Of a stretch of DNA of 9,097 nucleotides, positions 6,466 through 9,097 are shown piece by piece; the first letter of the stretch is position 1, and every line of letters starts with the position of its first letter. This DNA is from Flavobacteriales bacterium. Its GTDB lineage: Bacteria > Bacteroidota > Bacteroidia > Flavobacteriales > BACL11. The DNA lies in contig PBVH01000025.1 in NCBI GenBank assembly GCA_002728175.1, forward strand, positions 1,978 through 11,074, in the 5' to 3' direction. A model generated the notes under the pieces. It ran no database searches and had not been told where the DNA came from. It saw nothing but the letters and a program-made list of their open reading frames with translations. The position numbers and the translations under genes are program-made.

Positions 6466-7680
6466 TTAATAATTTGCTAACCTGGTGTTAATTTGATCAG
6501 CCATTTCTTGTAATCTTGCCGCTCCGGTGGTGTTTTTAAAACCCCAAGCAGTAGTAGTATTCATCTCTAATATCATAGCATTTACTTCATCATGAGAAAA
6601 TAAAGGTAGTCTGTTTGACATCTTTGTGAATTGTAAACTATATACAAAGCCCCAAGCTTCAGATAAACCATGATTATAAGCTGAGTAATCATTTGATGAT
6701 AATGCATCAGTTGATGCTTTTGATAGATAGTCAGCCGCGTGCCATGCAACAACTTTTGAAAGGGTGGTGTTGATTATATTTATTTGTGCATCAAGAACAT
6801 CTTGGCAATTATCAACTATTGCCTGTCTTCCAAGTACATAGGCGTTGTATGCGTCAGCTCTCCAATTATTTCCAGATGCGACACCAGGTTCACCTGTGTG
6901 CTTATTTAAGTACTTACCTAAAAATAAATCATTTTGTATTGCATCGTTTAAGTCACCAGCAAAGTCATATCCAGTTCCATTTGTATGATGATCTAGACCG
7001 TAAATATAACCATAAGCTTCATCAAAGTAGTGCTCAGCTTTTGTGTAGTGAGTTGCCCCCCAAGCTTGATTACCATCATAACCTCGATTAGAATTATCAT
7101 TAGTTAAGTCAATTTTTGTTAGATAGTCATATGCATTTTGCTCTAAACATAATGCTCCAATAAGCATTTTAGCATACTGTTGATCTACTTCCCATCCATC
7201 AGCAGTAAGCTCATACATTGAAGTACTTGTTGTCGATTTTTGTAGTAACCCTGCTTGTCCTGGAGCAGCTGTTAAACCTGAAGCAATGTCAGTTGAAGCG
7301 TTTTCATAATCTAAAAATAGTTGGTGTAAATCAGCTACTATTGTAGCACGATCTCCGTTTGAACCATATGATCCGTTTCCAACGTTTTCAGCAAATTTTC
7401 CTGCAATATTATTAACGGCAAAGTCTGTAATTAGATCTGCTTGTGTGTATACTGCATCAGCGTTTAATGTATTGTAGACATCTTCAGCAGCCCCTAATCT
7501 AGAAGCTTGACCACCATAATATACAGTGCTATTTCCATTGTCATCTGCAAATGAATACTCTGTAGGTAATGATGATAAACTACAAACAACAGGTTCGATG
7601 TTATCACTGTCAGATGAACAAGAAGAAATTATTACTACAGCTGATAGTAATAATGTTTTAAGTAAGTTATTTTTTTTCAT
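6466..7680 (-). CDS. DUF4856 family lipoprotein
   Basis: A 404-residue lipoprotein and the first gene of the operon. The signal peptide ends at the lipobox ISSC (C21), followed by SSDSD, which resembles the acidic export signal of Bacteroidota surface lipoproteins. The mature part is Ala/Asp/Asn-rich, opens with SLPTEYSF (~36-43) and matches the DUF4856 family from memory; no biochemical function is known to me. It contains two copies of HxxxEAxGxxYxL (217-229 and 337-349), suggesting an internal duplication that recalls the two-bundle imelysin fold. Base composition is richer in G+C than its neighbours: 22 of 60 in a hand-counted line (7261-7320) against 5 of 60 inside the HTTM gene (4381-4440). 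This may reflect high expression. A TATTTTTG box lies 28 bases upstream of the start. Confidence 0.85.
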   Translation of the reverse strand: MKKNNLLKTLLLSAVVIISSCSSDSDNIEPVVCSLSSLPTEYSFADDNGNSTVYYGGQASRLGAAEDVYNTLNADAVYTQADLITDFAVNNIAGKFAENVGNGSYGSNGDRATIVADLHQLFLDYENASTDIASGLTAAPGQAGLLQKSTTSTSMYELTADGWEVDQQYAKMLIGALCLEQNAYDYLTKIDLTNDNSNRGYDGNQAWGATHYTKAEHYFDEAYGYIYGLDHHTNGTGYDFAGDLNDAIQNDLFLGKYLNKHTGEPGVASGNNWRADAYNAYVLGRQAIVDNCQDVLDAQINIINTTLSKVVAWHAADYLSKASTDALSSNDYSAYNHGLSEAWGFVYSLQFTKMSNRLPLFSHDEVNAMILEMNTTTAWGFKNTTGAARLQEMADQINTRLANY

Positions 7681-7708
7681 TTTTTAAGTTTTAGTAATTA
7701 TTTATTGG

Positions 7709-7716
7709 CAAAAATA
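7709..7716 (-). promoter_or_regulatory. Putative -7 box (TATTTTTG) of the uptake operon
   Basis: Read on the minus strand, the sequence is TATTTTTG, a full match to TAnnTTTG, with 28 bases to the DUF4856 start codon. No -33 TTG is present at 17-23 bases; instead a 23-bp dyad (7722-7744) covers that interval, starting 5 bases from the box. The operon's transcription probably begins near 7702. Confidence 0.55.
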
Positions 7717-7721
7717 ATACT

Positions 7722-7744
7722 TTATTTAAATTAAGTCTAAATAA
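7722..7744. promoter_or_regulatory. Dyad operator candidate 1 (TTATTTA-N9-TAAATAA)
   Basis: A perfect 7-bp inverted repeat (8-bp if the flanking T7721 and A7745 are counted) with a 9-base spacer, placed immediately upstream of the minus-strand -7 box. The same arms and spacer length recur at 7752-7774. Within the spacer further symmetric bases extend the dyad partly. It looks like a binding site for a dimeric regulator of the uptake operon; the identity (metal-dependent repressor or other) cannot be decided here. Confidence 0.5.
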
Positions 7745-7751
7745 AAACAAC

Positions 7752-7774
7752 TTATTTATAATCATTTTAAATAA
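7752..7774. promoter_or_regulatory. Dyad operator candidate 2 (TTATTTA-N9-TAAATAA)
   Basis: A second copy of the same dyad, 30 bases from the first centre to centre (about three helical turns). It ends 6 bases before the plus-strand -7 box at 7781, mirroring how copy 1 sits beside the minus-strand box. The spacer TAATCATTT differs from that of copy 1, so the arms and geometry are what is shared. Confidence 0.5.
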
Positions 7775-7780
7775 TAAATA

Positions 7781-7788
7781 TATTTTTG
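7781..7788 (+). promoter_or_regulatory. Putative -7 box (TATTTTTG) of the DoxX gene, inside a palindrome
   Basis: TATTTTTG matches TAnnTTTG and stands 13 bases before the start codon at 7802, predicting a very short leader. The box overlaps a perfect odd palindrome, ATTTTTGTCAAAAAT (7782-7796), which may be a further protein-binding site or chance. No -33 TTG is seen at normal spacing; dyad 2 occupies that interval. Confidence 0.5.
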
Positions 7789-7801
7789 TCAAAAATTAAT
7801 T

Positions 7802-8254
7802 ATGAAAAACTTTTACTTAAGCTTAACTCATAAAATATTTTCACTACTAATTGCTTTATTTTTTATCTATAAGGGATACGGAAAGTTCACTTCAGATAAG
7901 TATAAGCCAATTGATGAAAATAGTTTAGTAACAACTATTATTGACAATTCATCTTATGAAGCTCCTGTTGGCTACAATATAGTTATGAATACTTTTAAAT
8001 ATTCTGGATTTTTAGATATGATATCATTAATTCAAATATTAGTTGGTATTCTAATAATTATTCCTATCACAAGATTAGTTGGTCTTTTAACTTTACTTCC
8101 AATAATTTTTAACATATTTTTCATGCATGTTTTTTTTGATAATAGAGTGGACGAAAATATTGAAACCGGGTTCTTATTAGTGATTAATATAATATTATTA
8201 CTTAAATATAAAAAACAATTTTTTTCACTGTTTTTAAAGAAAGAATCACATTAA
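7802..8254 (+). CDS. DoxX-like four-helix membrane protein
   Basis: A 150-residue inner-membrane protein with four hydrophobic segments at about 11-30, 68-88, 93-112 and 122-135. The pattern FFIYKGYGKFT near the first helix, YSGFLDMISLIQILVGILIIIP in the second and PIIFNIFFMHVFF in the third is typical of DoxX-like proteins. Members of this large family have loose links to redox and sulfur metabolism, and most have no known reaction. A loop of about 40 residues separates helices one and two. The gene is divergent from the uptake operon and 37 bases upstream of msrBA, in the same direction, so the two may be co-transcribed, although msrBA also has its own TATTTTTG box. Confidence 0.8.
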   Translation: MKNFYLSLTHKIFSLLIALFFIYKGYGKFTSDKYKPIDENSLVTTIIDNSSYEAPVGYNIVMNTFKYSGFLDMISLIQILVGILIIIPITRLVGLLTLLPIIFNIFFMHVFFDNRVDENIETGFLLVINIILLLKYKKQFFSLFLKKESH

Positions 8255-8270
8255 ATAGTTAGATAATTAA

Positions 8271-8278
8271 TATTTTTG
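8271..8278 (+). promoter_or_regulatory. Putative -7 box (TATTTTTG) of the msrBA gene
   Basis: TATTTTTG stands 13 bases before the msrBA start codon, the same box and spacing as for the DoxX gene. There is no dyad of the 7722/7752 type and no clear -33 TTG upstream. It could be a weak internal promoter. Confidence 0.4.
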
Positions 8279-8291
8279 TATAATATATTTT

Positions 8292-9097
8292 ATGCAAAAA
8301 GAATACTTTAAAAACTTAACCAAAGAAGAAAAATATATCTTAAAAGATAAAGGAACTGAACCTCCTTTTTCGGGAGAATATAATGATTTTTATGATGCAG
8401 GTGTATTTGTTTGCCGTGCATGCAAGGCACCGTTATATGAATCAAATACAAAATTTAATTCAGGTTGTGGTTGGCCATCTTTCGATGACGAAATAAAAGG
8501 AGCAATAGTCAGGTATGAAGATTTAAGCTTGGGAAGAAAAAGAACTGAAATTTGTTGCGCAAAATGCGATGGGCACTTAGGACATGTTTTTCATGGAGAA
8601 AAAATAACCAAAAAAAATACTAGACACTGTGTAAATTCATTAAGTATTCAATTTAAACCATACAAGAATTTACAAAAAGTAACATTGGGTGGGGGATGTT
8701 TTTGGTCAATACAAAAGATATATAACAATACTAAGGGTGTATATTTAACACAATGTGGTTATATGGGTGGAAATACAATAAATCCAAGTTATGACGAGGT
8801 ATGTTCTGGTAACACGAATCATGCTGAAGTTGTTGAAATATATTTTGATGACTCAGTGATTTCATTTGAAAAGCTACTTGATGTATTTTGGGATAGTCAT
8901 GACCCTACAACAATAAATAGACAGGGAAATGATATAGGAACCCAATACAGATCAATAATTTTTTATGAATCTGATAAACAAAAAAAACAAGCATGTGATT
9001 CGATGAGGAATCGCCAAAGCAAATTTGAAAAAAAAATTGTTACACAAATCACTCACCAGCATAAATTTTATCGTGCTGAAGAATACCATCAAAATTA
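8292..9097 (+). CDS. msrBA: Bifunctional methionine sulfoxide reductase MsrB-MsrA (3' end cut by window)
   Basis: The gene is open from ATG 8292 to the last base (268 codons plus two bases); the C-terminal part of MsrA is missing. It repairs oxidised methionine, reducing the R-form (MsrB) and S-form (MsrA) sulfoxides. MsrB occupies residues ~1-124: zinc cysteines C41/C44 and C89/C92, CGWPSF with the resolving C59, HLGHVF, and the catalytic C113 in RHCVNS. MsrA begins near 128: GGGCFW with nucleophile C136, and Y167, E179 (NHAE), D214 and Y219 at exactly the spacings of the Neisseria MsrA active site (+31, +43, +78, +83). The GCFW-xxE position holds Gln (Q141). No signal peptide is visible, so it is probably cytoplasmic. 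The sequence breaks off at AEEYHQN, near the family's AEDYHQ block, so perhaps 30-60 residues are lost. It lies 37 bases after the DoxX gene. Confidence 0.95.
   Translation, partial: MQKEYFKNLTKEEKYILKDKGTEPPFSGEYNDFYDAGVFVCRACKAPLYESNTKFNSGCGWPSFDDEIKGAIVRYEDLSLGRKRTEICCAKCDGHLGHVFHGEKITKKNTRHCVNSLSIQFKPYKNLQKVTLGGGCFWSIQKIYNNTKGVYLTQCGYMGGNTINPSYDEVCSGNTNHAEVVEIYFDDSVISFEKLLDVFWDSHDPTTINRQGNDIGTQYRSIIFYESDKQKKQACDSMRNRQSKFEKKIVTQITHQHKFYRAEEYHQN

Noticed and set aside
6786..7091. Plus-strand open frame of 101 codons within the DUF4856 gene
   Set aside because: The His/Gln/Leu-rich translation is typical of an antisense shadow of a better coding sequence and shows no recognisable domain.
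6466..7680. Recent horizontal acquisition of the DUF4856 gene because of its higher G+C
   Set aside because: The gene is tightly set within the operon, has phylum-typical signals and no mobile remnants; codon choice for high expression explains the difference more simply.
7722..7774. Classical Fur box
   Set aside because: Parts such as TAATCATT look Fur-like, but there is no match to the GATAATGATAATCATTATC-type 19-mer, so I describe the dyads without naming a regulator.

Overview
The window is very AT-rich. It carries TAnnTTTG-type -7 boxes, shows almost no Shine-Dalgarno sequences, and encodes SPII lipoproteins with C-S-S-D-type N termini and a TonB-dependent receptor with a carboxypeptidase-like N-terminal extension. 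Together these point to a member of the Bacteroidota, most likely class Flavobacteriia. I see no tRNA, rRNA, CRISPR array, transposase or other sign of mobility. All gene calls rest on reading the sequence and on remembered family features; no search was run.

Layout. A PchR-like AraC-family regulator (225-1082, +) faces the 3' end of a five-gene minus-strand operon (7680 down to 1086), with only 3 bases between the two stop codons. In transcription order the operon encodes a DUF4856 lipoprotein, an imelysin-family lipoprotein, a membrane protein of the HTTM / vitamin K-dependent gamma-carboxylase family, a FecA-like TonB-dependent receptor and a DCC-family (DUF393) thiol-disulfide oxidoreductase-like protein. 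The last three genes overlap or abut. On the other side of a 121-base divergent promoter region lie, on the plus strand, a DoxX-like membrane protein (7802-8254) and a bifunctional methionine sulfoxide reductase MsrB-MsrA (8292 to beyond the window end).

How it may work together (inference). The gene set looks like an outer-membrane uptake locus, probably for iron or another metal chelate. The receptor would import, the two lipoproteins would act as surface or periplasmic metal-associated partners, and the membrane enzyme plus DCC protein would provide an unexplained redox or modification step. The AraC protein resembles siderophore-sensing regulators. The divergent DoxX-MsrBA arm would deal with oxidative damage.

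The most interesting non-coding signals are two copies of the same dyad (TTATTTA-N9-TAAATAA), one beside each divergent -7 box, and a terminator-like hairpin whose U8 tail ends exactly at the start codon of the HTTM gene, in the middle of the operon. The most interesting protein is the HTTM/VKGC protein, which keeps residues that match the catalytic Asn-His and Lys of human gamma-glutamyl carboxylase.
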